Position numbers and translations under genes: made by a program. This document shows, one piece after another, positions 35,947 to 48,576 of a DNA stretch of 64,000 nt (positions are counted from its first letter, which is position 1; each line of letters begins with the position of its first letter). The notes under the pieces were generated by a model. The model did no database searches. It was not told the origin of the DNA and saw only the letters and a program-made list of their open reading frames with translations. The stretch is from Torreya grandis. Its lineage: Eukaryota; Streptophyta; Pinopsida; Cupressales; Taxaceae. The stretch is from assembly GCA_037957365.1 (NCBI GenBank), contig JARHVA010004806.1, forward strand, positions 124,001 through 188,000, given 5' to 3'.

Positions 35947-35962
35947 CCCACTAGGCATGCCA
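35947..35962 (-). promoter_or_regulatory. Primer-binding-site-like segment of element C
   Basis: The minus strand reads TGGCATGCCTAGTGGG, two bases after the 5' LTR if that ends at 35965. The leading TGG fits the CCA end of a tRNA. I cannot name the tRNA. The leader continues to about 35641 without other features. Confidence 0.6.
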
Positions 35963-35964
35963 AA

Positions 35965-38035
35965 ATTATTGTCTCCAAATTTTTCACCCTAGAATAGAGT
36001 GTTCAAGTCTCTTCCGTATTTGGGCAATGTTGGAACATTTCCAAGCATGTGGGTATGCTTATATAGGAAATGAACCTCTAGATTTAAAGAGCTAACTCCC
36101 TGAATGTATCTCTACAAAATAACCTCTATCCAAAATAAATTAATTTAAAGGGAAAGAGTTATAAATTACTTAAAATTAAACCTACTCTAGGATTGGTGAT
36201 GCATTTATATTATCTTCCACATGAATATCATATTCTACTGCATAATACATCAAAACACAAAGACCATTTTCAATCTCTAAAGGGTTCTAACACAAGTATT
36301 TTAGTACAAAGGTGAGATGTGTAAAATGACATAAGGCAAATAAACTAAAAGGTAAGCTTTGCACATTTCAAAAAGAGTTATACACTTACAATAATTTAAC
36401 ACACTTGAACACATTCTATATGACCTCTTAGACTAAGAACTTTTGCTCAGGCATGAAGGATAAAGGATAGAAGGATGGAAAATCATCACTTAATATCACT
36501 ATACATCTCTTACACACCCAAATAATTGTTCAAAAACTTGAAATAAATAGACTTGTACTTAATGCTTAAAGGTAGAATATAACATCAATCTAGTAGGGCT
36601 TCACCATACACTATGTGGTTGTTTTTACACTAGCCCAAGGGCTACACTTATAGCAAAAAGGAAGTGAGAGGAGGAGGCCTTTGGTGCCAAAAAGAGGAAT
36701 CAATATGTTAGGAGTCTCCATCTTTAGCTACAACCATATTTTCAAATGATGCTCATTCGAGCCATTCGATTGATCCATGTCACCTCAAGTGGTTACACAG
36801 CTAGCTTGCTCTCTCAAAGATGCTTCCCCAATGGTTACACTAGTAGAAATAAGATATTTGTGAGCTAAGTAATGGCATAAATGTGGTTATGCAAATGAGT
36901 CCAATTTTTGTCAATTTGTCTTGATGCTAACAGCTTCTCACTGGCTTGCTAAGGTGTGCAATGACATAGGGAAGAGTCACTTTCATTCTATTGGTCTTGG
37001 AGAAGCATCACTTGGATTCTACATGTATGCCTTCATGGAATAAATTAGAATGCTCGCTCCATGTGTGTGTGCCCACAAACATCCTTTGAAAACTTGTTTC
37101 ATCTTGACCAAGTTAAATGTTCAAACCCTACAAAGCTGCTCAACCTTTCTTCCTTTGATTGGCCATCAAAAATGACTCAGATCATGATTTAATCAATGGT
37201 GATATGAGCCCATTTGATCTTCTTGGGACCCACTATTTAAACACCAATGGATAGCTCATCACCTTGAAGTTGGCATCCATATAACCATCATTCTATTGGG
37301 ACCATTCCTTTGGGGCATCTTCCTAGACAATTTTCCCATAGACCCTTTTCTTTTCACCCTTCAAAAATATTGAACATGCCCTTCGACAATCTTGAATTGG
37401 ATACTTTCTCAAGAAAATACCCTTCAAACTTTTTTCAAGTGTCGTTTTAGGATTTTTAAACTAGACACTTTTCTGAGAAAATAACCTTCAGACTTTTTGC
37501 ATGTGTCCCTTTAGGATTTTTTAAAGGACCTTTTAGACTTTTTGAGAGAGCACCAATTCCTTTAGAAAAAATGTAAGATCCAATTCTTTCAAAAAGATTG
37601 TTTCAAAAAAAATGTCCAAAATAATTCCTTTATAAAAAATGCAAAGGACTAATTCCCAAGAAAATACCCTTAGAAAATATTCATAATGTACCCTTTGGAA
37701 TTTTTTCAAAGGACACTTCCATGAGAAAAAGACCCTTCAAAATTTTGTAAGTGACCCTTCAGAAAGCTTAAAATGGACCAATTCCTTCAAATTTTTATTT
37801 TGGAAAAAAATTTTGAAATAATTCCTTTGATCCTTGAACCAAAAACCTAAAGCAAAACCTTGCTAAAAGAAATAACACTTAACAAAAAGACTAAAATAAA
37901 ACTTGCAAAAAGACCAAACAAAGGCTTCTGAAGGAAATAACACTTGACACTTTGTTGTGGGGATAAATAAAATTAAGAATGTTTCACTTAGCCAAAATGA
38001 TAGATGCAAAACTTGGGTGTGAAATTTGACTAACA
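35965..38035 (-). repeat. 5' LTR of element C
   Basis: 2071 bp direct repeat of 27596-29631, ending GACTAACA. TTACC follows, the near-duplicate of TTACT at 27591-27595. The inner end is slightly ambiguous (35965 or 35970) because of a small indel. Confidence 0.93.
37231..37242 (-). promoter_or_regulatory. TATA-like box of element C LTR
   Basis: The minus strand reads GTTTAAATAGTG. The same sequence is in the 3' LTR near 28855, and a decayed form (TTCAAATAGTG) is near 63765 in the LTR-like right end of the window. Confidence 0.4.
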
Positions 38036-38762
38036 TTACCTACATATCCACTACTCTGAATAAGGCCTCAGACTCATGTATTTCTCTCTTACATGTGGGC
38101 TTATGTGTATATAAGAATTCAATATGTGATAAGCAAGTATAATAGTGACCTAATTTTTAACTTAGAAAATATGACTCATGGGCTACTCCTTTAGTAATTA
38201 AAACCTATAGATGTTATGTTCCTATGACTGATATGGAAATAGTCAAAAATAGGGAAACTTTTCTCACTTGAATGCTTGATTGAATTCATTTGATAAGTTG
38301 CCTTGTGAGTTGTTTGGTCTATGTTATATGAGAAATGAATGAAGATTTATCATTTATTTATACCAATCCTTTTATAGAATATCTCACATTAAATCACTTA
38401 TGTTGACCATAGGTATATGTCTCATTTGAAAATTTTATGATTTTTAGGGTACTGGACACTTGCATTGGGATAGGACACTTGCATTAATGTAGGTGTTTGA
38501 CTGGGACACCAATGTCCAAGTAGCTATATAATAAGCACATGTATATAACTTGTATAGATAGATGATAAGTAGTTCTATAGAATTTTTATCATGATATAAG
38601 TCTTGAGTCATCAAAATAACATTGATTGTATCAATATAATCAATTAGCATAGAGAAATAGTAGATGTGAGCCTTTTAGTAGTGGGAAAGGTCTAAAACTA
38701 AAAGGAATAGCCAAAGTATATATTTTCCAAGTGTACAAGATTGAAGTTCTATATAATTTATA
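38036..38762 (-). repeat. 5' LTR of element D, second part
   Basis: It resumes the D LTR interrupted at 27595, matching 22520-23255. A TATA-like GGTATAAATAAATG (minus strand) lies at about 38351-38364. Confidence 0.8.
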
Positions 38763-41700
38763 AATAGTTTCTACACCTTCATCAAATATTATTAAAATTG
38801 ATCCATATTTTGAGTGTACTTTGAATGGTCTCTATGACAACTACTACTTCAGTGTCAAATCCTTTCAAAACTGGAGATTGATATAGGAGTGGCTCAAGTT
38901 TTTTATTTAGCTTATCTAGAATCTCAATAGCTTCCTTCACCATATCTTTAAGGAATATTTCATCATATATGGTATTCATTTTAAACTCTGATAAGTGCTA
39001 CTCTAGTTCCTTATTTTTTTCACCTAATAAATGAACTAGCTCTTCCACCTCTTGCAGTAGTTTTATGCACTCCTTATTCTTCTAGGTATATACTAAGGTG
39101 GCTAAAGTTTTTTATTCTTGCCATTTTTTTTGAGAGATGCACACTTATTATTTTCACTTTCTTGGATAAGTTCAAAAATAAATGTTTTTTCATAGCTACA
39201 CTTTTGGAGAGCTTTTTTAACGTTTCCTTGCAACCCTTAAATTTCTCAACAAACTCAAATTGGGCTTGTTTGGCTTATTCTTGTGCACTGTTGACATTTA
39301 TTCCATTTTTTAGGAATTAATCAAAGGTTATTTACATCTTACCAATGGGATCATTTTGGGAAAAATCAATTGCATCAAGCATGATTGACTACATTTTTTA
39401 GAACCCATTCACAAAGTTTTAGGGACTTAACCTCCATATCGAATAATTTGTGTTATGTCACTCTATGACTTTTTTGCTCTACTTAGAGTGTGATTTATAC
39501 CTCATCATGTTTCTTCTCTACTTCCATAAAAAAAAATAAAAAAATAAAAAAAAATTAAGAATGATTCTCCTCCTTTTCCTCAAGGGCTTTATCTAGTTCT
39601 ATCATGGTATGCTTCTATTACCCATAGGTCATGATGTTCATCATATTTTACCTAGTCACTTATGTAACCAACTTCATTAGTGTGTTTCCTACATGCACAT
39701 CACTCATATTAAAAATTTTTACCAAAAATACGTCCAAACCATGTTGATCTTCTTCAGTCTGGGTATTCTTACTAACCTTAAAACTTTAAAAATGGTCTCC
39801 TTTGTGTAGCAGTCTAAGGAAAATGACACCTGATTGCATGTTTTTATTGTTCTATGTTTGGGATTCATCATTTCCAAAAAATATAGGTATTATTCCTTCA
39901 ATCCCTTTTGGATCCTCATGTGGATTATGTCTTCCAATTCTTCTTCTTCATTGTATCCTTCATGAGGGGGACTATCTTCCACTAAGATAGTTTATCCTTT
40001 TGCCTTCCCTCTTTGCACTCCTTCGTCATCTTTGGATTATTATTGTCATAACCTTTAATCCATAGGTTTTTCATAATGTGTATATATCATGGATTTCATA
40101 TCTCTAACATGTTGCATGGTTTTATCCACTCCATGATCCATCAATGCCTCCACATATTCTATGCTCTCCATTTCAACTTTAAAACCACCCTTGGTGCTTG
40201 GCTCTAGTTATACATGCCCCTCTACATTTGTTTTTTAATATTTATCACTGGTGTCAAGGTATTATTACACTATCTCATCTACCATATGCCCTTATGGACC
40301 CTCACATGATGGGTCTTGGTTTTTCTCTCCCCCTAGCCTCTTTCCTTGTACTTATTCCTTTTCTTATAAGGGAGTCAGTGCCTTTTTCTTGACTCTAGGT
40401 GGCACCTACTACTTCAACCTTAGATTTCCATACCTAGTCTCTTACCATGGTTTTTCCTTTATTCTTGGAGAGGGTGGCCTATTTTTTCCCTTACATCATT
40501 CCCTTTTATGTTTTAGGGGCACATAGTCCTCTACCTCACTATCTTTCAACTCTATTGGCATAAGAGAAGTTGGCCTAGCTTTCTTCTTATTTAAATTTCT
40601 CTTATTTGGCCTCAGAGGTTCCTCTTCAAACTATTTTCCTTCTAATATCTCTTACATGGGAGATGGTGGTCATATCTCCTTCCAATTTTATTATTTATTC
40701 TTGATGGTGGAGGTGCATGATTCCACTAGGTCTTTCATCTTGGGCCTAGCATTTGACTATGTCTCCACACACTCTTATTTCATAGGAGAGGTTGGATCCA
40801 ATTATCCCTTATTTTATTTCTTCTTCCTAGGGGAACCTATAAAATACTTGGACCCTTAACAATTGGAAACAAAAAATCATATTGTACCTATCTACCTATG
40901 CCAATCACCATATTCTTTGACTAGAGCATATAGAATAGGATTTGCTTACTAACCTCTATGGAAACTATTTGGGTTGGGTTAATGAATCACTTAATAGTAT
41001 CCACCTCATCCTCTTCATGGTGTGTAACCTAACCTAGGTTTTTAAATTTCATGTGAAGGATATGGACATAAAAATCTATCCCTTATGTGTCCACCATTAT
41101 ATTTTGCACATTATTGATGCCATTAACTACATCAATGAATTACTATGTAATGAACCTATAAGGAAAATTTAGCCATCATGTCATCTTTCCATCAGCAATT
41201 TTTATCTTTGCTAAAGAGAATCATTACATCATTATTATTTTGACTTGGTCCTTTATTATTTTGGTGAGAAGTAGTGGTACACAACATTCATCTTCTATGG
41301 CATCCTTTAGTTTTTTAAACCACCACTCCACTCTAATATTATATCTATGAGAGACTACCCCTTGGTAAGTATATATATGGTACTTTAGAGTTGGGGAAGT
41401 TTTATGTATGGGGTAAATCCATTAGCCATTTTGGGTACCCTCAAGTGTGTAAATATAATCAAATATAAATAGTATCATGATTGTGTCATACTTAAATTTC
41501 TCTTTATCCCTAAACAACTTCTCCATGCCTCCAATAATTACATCAACTAGGAATTTGGAGAAGTTTAACAATGTTCCCTTCACCATTTCATGTGTGATGT
41601 AGATAAAGTTATTATTTACCTCTCCCAAACATGATCCATATAACTTGGTACTCACCAAGCATGATAAAACACTCATGGAATTATCTTTGATGTTTGAAGT

Positions 41701-41900
41701 GGGGAAGGTTAAACTCTCTTTCTTCTATTCTAACTCCTTGTCCATGCACTTAACCTCCTTAGTGTCAGCTAGTGCCACCCTTTTAATGAACTTAAATCAT
41801 GCCTTATTCTAGGTTCCTTTGATGCCCTTCCTTCATTTTCAATGTGGATGACTCATTTCTTAAAGTAATAATTGATCTCAAAATAGCTCTATCTAACATT
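38763..41900 (-). pseudogene. Unidentified degenerate coding remnant (element X interior?)
   Basis: The minus strand reads like one decayed protein in three parts. An N-terminal part at 41422-41676 has a globular look (FIYITHEMVKGTLLNFSKFL, KFKYDTIMILFIFDYI). A Lys/Pro-rich part at about 40200-40700 includes RPNKRNLNKKKARPTS and RPPSPRIKEK. A C-terminal Glu/Lys/Leu-rich part at 38782-39780 ends in a likely coiled coil (VKEAIEILDKLNKKLEPLL). No gag, protease, RT or integrase motif is seen and I do not recognise the protein. It lies on the same strand as the 3' motif of element X at 21503. Plus-strand open frames here are its shadows. Confidence 0.45.
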
Positions 41901-42339
41901 CCAAGTAACCTAAATTCATTTTGGTATTGATCACCACTTTAAATTTTTTTGTTCTTTACGTATATACAAGGCCACCCTATTTATACAATCCTACTCCATA
42001 CTATTAAATAATTCCATAAATATCATCCTCCCACTAAGTAATGACTAGTTTCTCAAACTTAAATTCATGTAATATATCATCCCACAAGTTTAGTGAGCCC
42101 TATCTAAAGGAATTCCCAAAATATCATTAAAGACACATTTCAAAACATTTTAAACATAGGAGGCTTCCATATTGAAAATCACTAGAATTTTAATTGGACA
42201 TTGAGATTAAATTCTCCATTTCTCCAAATTATGAATACATATAACCCTACTATTCTTGATCTAAAGTTTGAGTACACTTCTAAGGTCACAATTCATGGTT
42301 GAATCAGTTAATGACACCAGATTTTCATAATCATATAGT

Positions 42340-42579
42340 ATTACACCAATATTTCACACAAACCATAATATCATGGGAGAAATACATGGATTTTTATCCC
42401 TCTTCAAAGTATTGGTATGTAGGTAGCACTCAACACAAGGGGTGTTGAGGTTAAGCACAAATCCAACTGCTAAACACATTTTCCATTTTATTCCATTTAT
42501 TCATCATTGCATACTGAGTTAGGGTTACAAGTGAAAGAGATGACACACAATGGTTTTCAAGATAGATCAAAGGATGAAA
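42340..42579 (+). repeat. Fragment of an E/D-type LTR
   Basis: CTCTTCAAAGTATTGGTATG and the following GGGGTGTTGAGG match the middle of the E LTRs (8487 and 15259) and, more weakly, the D-family LTR (52880). It stops at element H. The remainder was not found. Confidence 0.45.
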
Positions 42580-45500
42580 TGTTGGAATTATATACTAAGG
42601 TGGGGTGAATCAGTTGCTTAACAATAATTATTCAATTCAATTCATCATTCCATGAAGAATTCATTCACATAAAAGATCAATGCATAGACAAACAACTACA
42701 TAAGCATAGCATAAGAGAACACAAGAGATATGTGGGAAATCCTCTTGGGGGATAAAAATAATTAAAACATGAACATGTAATATAGTATTATAATTTCAAT
42801 ATACAAATTTTATTGAAGCACCAACTCCACAAGGAGCTCTAACCCCTATCTAGATAAACACCCACTTAACTAGTCTTTTGCAAGTTTTATCTTGTAAGGA
42901 GACTCAAACACCCTAGGTAAATTATAAAAAAATAAGTAATATCTGATATTTTATCACCTTATAACACTTTTTTCTAACTCAAATATAGATTACAACCTTA
43001 TTTTTCACTCTTTACCCTTCAATCTCACTCAAATAGCCTCTTAGGCCTTCTAGCTCAACTAGCCCTTTCTTTGGTGATATTAGGTCAAATGACCTTGTTC
43101 AAAACCTATAAATTCAAAAAAAAAATTATGAAATATTCATAATACCTATTTTATTATCTTCAATACCTTCACCTAGTTTCCAAACACTTATCTCATTCGC
43201 ACATATGCTCAATATCCCAACTAGTCAATTTAGACCTATTAAGCCTTATTAAGTACTTGACCCTTACTCTCACCCATCTTGGTCAAACATAAACATTTAA
43301 ATACATTTTTAATAGATCACTATACAATTTTAAAAGTTTAAAAAATCATTACATAAGTCAGTCATAATCCATAAGGACCTAAATCACCATTAGGCGTAAT
43401 GGAGACCTAATGCAATTAGGTCTATCTTATCCACACATTACCACTTTGACCCTTAGGAACACTTATTGTCTTAAAAAATGGATTAAAAAATTATTAAATA
43501 CCTATAATAAACACATGATAATTTCACCTTGGGTTCCCAAATCCATTTATCTCATTTCACTACTTGGGCCCACCAATTAGGCCTACTCACCAATAGGCCT
43601 TCTTACTACCAGAAAGTCTATTTATCAAATTTGAAAAATTTAAACAAATTTTCCACATGAAACATGCACTTAATTACTTACTATATTTCCAAAAAAAAAT
43701 TGGTCTTCACCACACAGGCCAAAAGGCCTCAGGAACACTCTTGTAGATGGCTTACTCAGAACCACCAAACACTATCAGCAAATAGTCTCTAAAACATTTG
43801 AATATCCAAACTTGAAAAAGGAATTTAAATGAATAAAAACACATTAAAATTATAATATTGTATATTTATAATACCTTAAATATCTTTTGATCCTTCAACT
43901 TAGTGCAAAGTGACTCAAGAACATCCTTTTCACACACACAAAAAGTTGCTTGTAGCACCAAAAACACAGTCAAGAAAATCAAGTCATAGAACACCAATGG
44001 GAACACTTATATTATATTCCAATGGGTTTTTTACAAGCTTAATAATACTTATATAATCTATTAAAATATATATTGCACAATCATATATCAATATTGGTCT
44101 TACAGACCAATCTCACTATGTCACTCTACACAGACTTCACTATATTAGATAGACCAGTTTGATGACAACTTTTTGATAGAGTATAGGCACCATCAAAACT
44201 TATACACAAATTTTATAGGAGGTATATTTATTTAATAATTACCAAATTCCTTAGGATCCATCCCTATTCTCACCTAGTTTTCTCATTGTTCTACTCATTA
44301 GGCTAGTTTAGCGATAGGCTAAATTCCATGACTGGTTTAACACATTTTTGGTCAGAAAACTAATAAAAAACTTTAATAGGCATAAAATATAAATCTTATA
44401 CGTCATCCTCTATCCATTTTCATGCTTTGACAAGGTCAACCCTACCTGTTATATCAAAATCCCTAAAAATAAGGGTTTCTTGTAGCTTTACTCACTATCA
44501 AGACAAACCAAAACCACCTAAGGAGATATTGAAGAGTCCTTTACATGTTATAAACATAATAATTAGGTAAATATTACCATTATAATCCATAACTGATTAT
44601 ACATTTCCTATTAGGTCTTTGTTGGGGTTTTAGGAGGGTTTTGACTACCTTACCTTCTTAGCAAACATTCATAAAGGATTGCCCCTAAACTCCAAAACCA
44701 ATGATATGAAATTCAATATAGGAACATTACCAAACTTATTTGAAGTTTTTAGGATCTCATTCAATATTTTCATGTGCCAAAGAGCTTGAGAAATGTCTTC
44801 TCAAGTCTATAACACCCCATTTTGTGCACACAGTCAACCTTACCACTAAATTTATTGCTTTATTATATAGTATATGACTTTAAAAAATTTAAACATGATT
44901 AAAAAAATCCATTTCACCTATTTCAATTATATCAAGATCTATGACACCTTTAAAAGTGAACTTTACCCCTCATTAGACCACACTAGGTCTCTTTGCACAC
45001 CATGCCTTGAACTGCCAGTCCTATCTAGACTATGAACACAACCTAAAACATTTTTTACTATCTTTAACACTCTAAAATCATGTCATAAATCATCATAGCA
45101 TTATATCACACTACTAAAATTCCTTACATAATTATTATATATATTATCTCACTAAAGCACCAAGCATGTATCTTCTCACTAGGTCTCTTCATGCAGGAGC
45201 TAAGCTTCAAAACTTGACCTTTGACCTCATTTGAAGACTTATTTGCCTCTTTCCCATGTTCAAAAAACTTATAAAAATAAATCATTCATGTACTAACCCA
45301 TAAAAAAAATCTTTACCATGCTTCATGCATACATATTCTTCACATAGCTAGGCCAGGCTACTCAAGATACCAAGTGCTCAGGGTTTGAACATAAAAAATC
45401 TAATTATTAATGATTTAATTATTTAAACATGATTTTATAAATAAAATTTCATTATTTATAAACTTTATGATCTCTATCACATTAAAAATTTGTTCCAAGA

Positions 45501-45794
45501 CCTCATATAGAATACAAGGACTTGTTGACCCATGTGCTTACCTTGTATGATTCTCAATACTTAGAGATTAATCAAGATGCTTACCATGTATCTTGAACAT
45601 GATTTTGACATGTCATCAAACAAAAAAAAGAATACCAAGTTTCCTTAAAATTTTATCTCATCAGAGAGACAAAATTTATTTCTCACATACCACTTCACCA
45701 ATCATGACATCAATTCTGACTTTTGATATGAAGGACATTCAACTTAACTTTTACATCAATGCCTTAATACCAACACTAGGAACATACCTCAACA
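42580..45794 (-). repeat. 3' LTR of element H
   Basis: Runs from TGTTGGAATTATATAC to ACCTCAACA and repeats 48577-51867 throughout. Contains no coding motif. Near its right-hand start it has GGTGGGGTGAATCAGT, a box shared with the LTR of element G. Confidence 0.92.
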
Positions 45795-45808
45795 ATATCC
45801 CCATTTTT
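45795..45808 (-). promoter_or_regulatory. Polypurine tract of element H
   Basis: The minus strand reads AAAAATGGGGATAT directly before the 3' LTR. Confidence 0.75.
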
Positions 45809-46249
45809 AATTGATGGAAAACATTATTAATCATGGTAGATCATTATCTTTCCTTCAATCTATATCTTCTTCAATACTTGATCTTTAAAATAGGAACTTT
45901 CTCCCCTTTTGACATTAATGACAAAGGTTCACCTTCTTGGCATCTATTTGATCCTTGGACTTGGAGAAACATACCTTTTCTTTCAAACAAAGTCATCAAT
46001 CCTTTATATCAAAATATTTAGCATAGACCAAGCTCACATACCTAATCATGTTACATGATTGACTCCCTTTACCTCCATGAAAATTTAAGACACTTTCAAA
46101 AAGTGTGACTTGGTTTGATCAAGTCATCATATAAACTTTTTGTGACTTGCCTCTTGATATCACACCTATAGTAGACTTATTTGATTAAAAATTGAATCTA
46201 AATATATCCTAAGATCAAAAAACTCCCTTTATTACCAAGCATCCTTCAT
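45809..46249 (-). other. 3' untranslated region of element H
   Basis: Non-coding, with the block TCTCCCCTTTTGACATTAAT near 45900. It matches the polypurine/TGTCAAAG blocks of element G near 55875. Confidence 0.6.
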
Positions 46250-48510
46250 TCTTCTTGCTTTCTAGCTAAGTGCCTCCATGAAGCCTAATGGAGTCACCTC
46301 TGCTCTAGGGAACTATAACAACATAAGTCCAGGAGATTCCTAGATCTCCATGTTTTTTTAGAACTGAACTTCCATCATGATCCTCTTATTCTTGTTTTTT
46401 CCTTTTTTCTTGACCCCCTCAATCCTTGTTTGATCAACATTCTAGCTTGATTTATTTGTCGTATTTCCTTCATCAATAATCTAAGCTGATAGAGAAAATT
46501 CTTGGCACTCCTTTGCATCTTGATTTTGCTCTATCATGGAAATAGTCCACTTGGACTTGTAGAATAGTTATCAACCTTATATACCTTGGGTTTCTAGTTA
46601 TTATTTTGTCCTCTTTCTTGCATTATATAAGCCTCAAATTTCTTGTCTTGTCTTGAGAATTCATGCTTACAGTATTTTTCAATGTGACTAATATTATGAT
46701 AATTAAAACATATTATCCCTCTAAATGGAAACAAACCATGTCCCATACCTATTTTTTCATGGTTATCCTCATAATTCCATGTAAATTCATTCTTTAAGGG
46801 CCTTTTTCAATGCCTTTCTCTATGACCAAAATGGTTACATGAATAATAATAGCCATTGAAAGGATTAGCATACCTTATGTTATTAGAATTATTGATAGTA
46901 TTGACCTTTATTCTATTAGAATCATCATTTTGTGGTTGTTATTTGACCTTTTTGATCATATTAGTGTCCATATCTTGATCTCCAATGAATCTAAGGCATG
47001 TTTTATCATTATCAATATTTTGAATACTAAAAAGTTTATCTAGATCATTGGTACTCTTTTCAAAACTCACAATGAACTTGACCTTATTTAATGCTTGTTT
47101 CAATTCAGCTCCTAAGGGGTTCACTTCAGCTACATACCTTTCACGTTCTTCTTATTTTTCTTATAGGCCTTTAGTCATAATTTCAATTTGACTCTCCACC
47201 TATTTGACTATTTCTTCTTGTTCCTTAGTGTTGTTTCTTAGTCTAGTTTCAAACAAGTTGATTTGTTCCTCCTAGTTATTGATAAGGGACTTCATCACCC
47301 TATTGTTTTTCTTGACCATCTTCTATTATTATAGAGTATTCATCAACTCAACCTCAAACTCCACCTCATATCCTTCTTCATTTAAATCACCAACAACACC
47401 TCTAATCCATATGGATTATTCTGAATTTGAGTAGTTTGCTTCTTTAGCCATGAAGAAAACCTCATTGATATTAGGACTATCACCTTCATGTTCACTTTTA
47501 GAGTCACTTCTCTCATTCTCATTAGATGAACTGTAATCCTCCTTGGTGTAGAGACTCCTTTTGTTTTTGAAGAATATTTTCTTGTTATCATATCTTCTAA
47601 AATGTTTATTACTCTTATCAAACTTATAAGACTTTTTATCATCGTCATGATCTAAATCATCCTTTGTCTTATGATTTTGAGGAAATTTTTTGGCAAACTA
47701 TCCAACCTCTCCAAAATTGAAGCATTTAAAAGGTAGCTTACCCTTGTATTCACCTAAACATGTCTTCAACTTTATTACAAACATAACTATTAACTCATCA
47801 TCATCAATATTAGATTCAGCATTATTTATGACTTTATTACCTTGTGACTTCTTCTCTTTTCACTTATTTTCTACCTTTAATGCATCTTCCTTATTTATGC
47901 ATCTTCATTCACTTGTCCTCACCTCATAGGCTGTTAAAGTTCCATCCATCTCTAACTTATCTAGATCTTGCATTTATTTAATGGCACATACCTTGGATTC
48001 AAATTTTGGAGTTAGACACCTTAATACCTTTTGAACAATAGTAGTCTCTTTCAATTCTTCTCCTAAACCTCTTATAATTTTGACCACTTCATCAACCCTC
48101 AACAAGTAGGTTGTAATGGCCTCATCTTCAATCATATTTAGACTTTCAAATTGTCATCTGTGTGTTTTAAACTTAGCCAATTTGACCTTATAATATCCCT
48201 TATGAATAGTTTTAAACTTATCCCACATTTATTTGGTAGATATATAGTGCATAACCTTCACAAGCTCTACCTCTGATAAACCACACATAATGCCATTCAT
48301 TGCTTTTGAGTTATTGTCACTGGCCTTCTTACCTATTACATCCATAGGAGAAATAGTGGGTGTAGTCTACCCATTAAAGACTTATTTACAAAAATCATGA
48401 CCTTGAGACATTATATATTTCCTCATTATAACACTCCAAAAAACATAATTAGATACATTGAACAATGGATCTTTCCTTGTAGAAAAACCACCTTGTGCTT
48501 GACTAGCCAT
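46250..48510 (-). pseudogene. Copia-type gag of element H
   Basis: The start MASQAQGGFSTRKDPLFN at 48510 matches the start of the G gag. The gag core follows (MCGLSEVELVKVMHYISTK, then YLLRVDEVVKIIRGLGEEL), then a decayed zinc knuckle (CFNFGEVG). An acidic, then helical segment is at 46939-47648 (for example MNPLGAELKQALNKVKFIVS). Two more Cys-His knuckles follow (YSCNHFGHRERH and CFNYHNISHIEKYC). Stops and a few frame changes are spread through it. The protein would coat the element's RNA. No DSG protease motif follows. Confidence 0.85.
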
Positions 48511-48556
48511 CTTAGCTTATTTAAAATCTCCTTTAGTTTGTAAGACATCCTATAGA

Positions 48557-48574
48557 GGACCTAATAAAATACCA
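48557..48574 (-). promoter_or_regulatory. Primer binding site of element H
   Basis: The minus strand reads TGGTATTTTATTAGGTCC, a decayed form of the initiator-Met PBS (TGGTATCAGAGC...). It is two bases from the LTR. Confidence 0.6.
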
Positions 48575-48576
48575 AT

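Larger units (their letters stand above)
27596..38035 (-). mobile_element. Element C: complete-layout Ty3/gypsy element with extra RNase H
   Basis: 10.4 kb on the minus strand. Order in the element: 5' LTR (35965-38035), PBS, gag, protease, additional RNase H, RT, RNase H, integrase, 3' LTR (27596-29631). Target duplication is TTACT before and TTACC after (4 of 5). It lies inside the 5' LTR of element D, whose two halves resume exactly at its ends. All coding regions carry stops or frameshifts. LTRs differ at about 7 of 100 bases in one hand-compared window. Element A is another copy of this family. Confidence 0.95.
21930..38762 (-). mobile_element. Element D: gag-only Tat-like element, split by element C
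   Basis: The LTRs are 21930-23255 and 27040-38762, the latter split by C at 27596-38035. PBS and PPT positions show minus-strand orientation. The interior is 3.8 kb and holds a gag zinc-type motif but no RT or integrase. The same LTR family flanks the 5' side of element F. In one window of about 100 nt, roughly 18 bases differ between the two LTRs, the highest divergence here. No target duplication is recognisable. Confidence 0.8.

Noticed and set aside
21925..38767. Target site duplication for element D
   Set aside because: CCTTC and AATAG do not match, and the LTR end by the PPT is uncertain by several bases.
39802..40859. Series of plus-strand open frames
   Set aside because: They are the antisense shadow of the Lys/Pro-rich minus-strand remnant; the minus strand gives the more protein-like reading.
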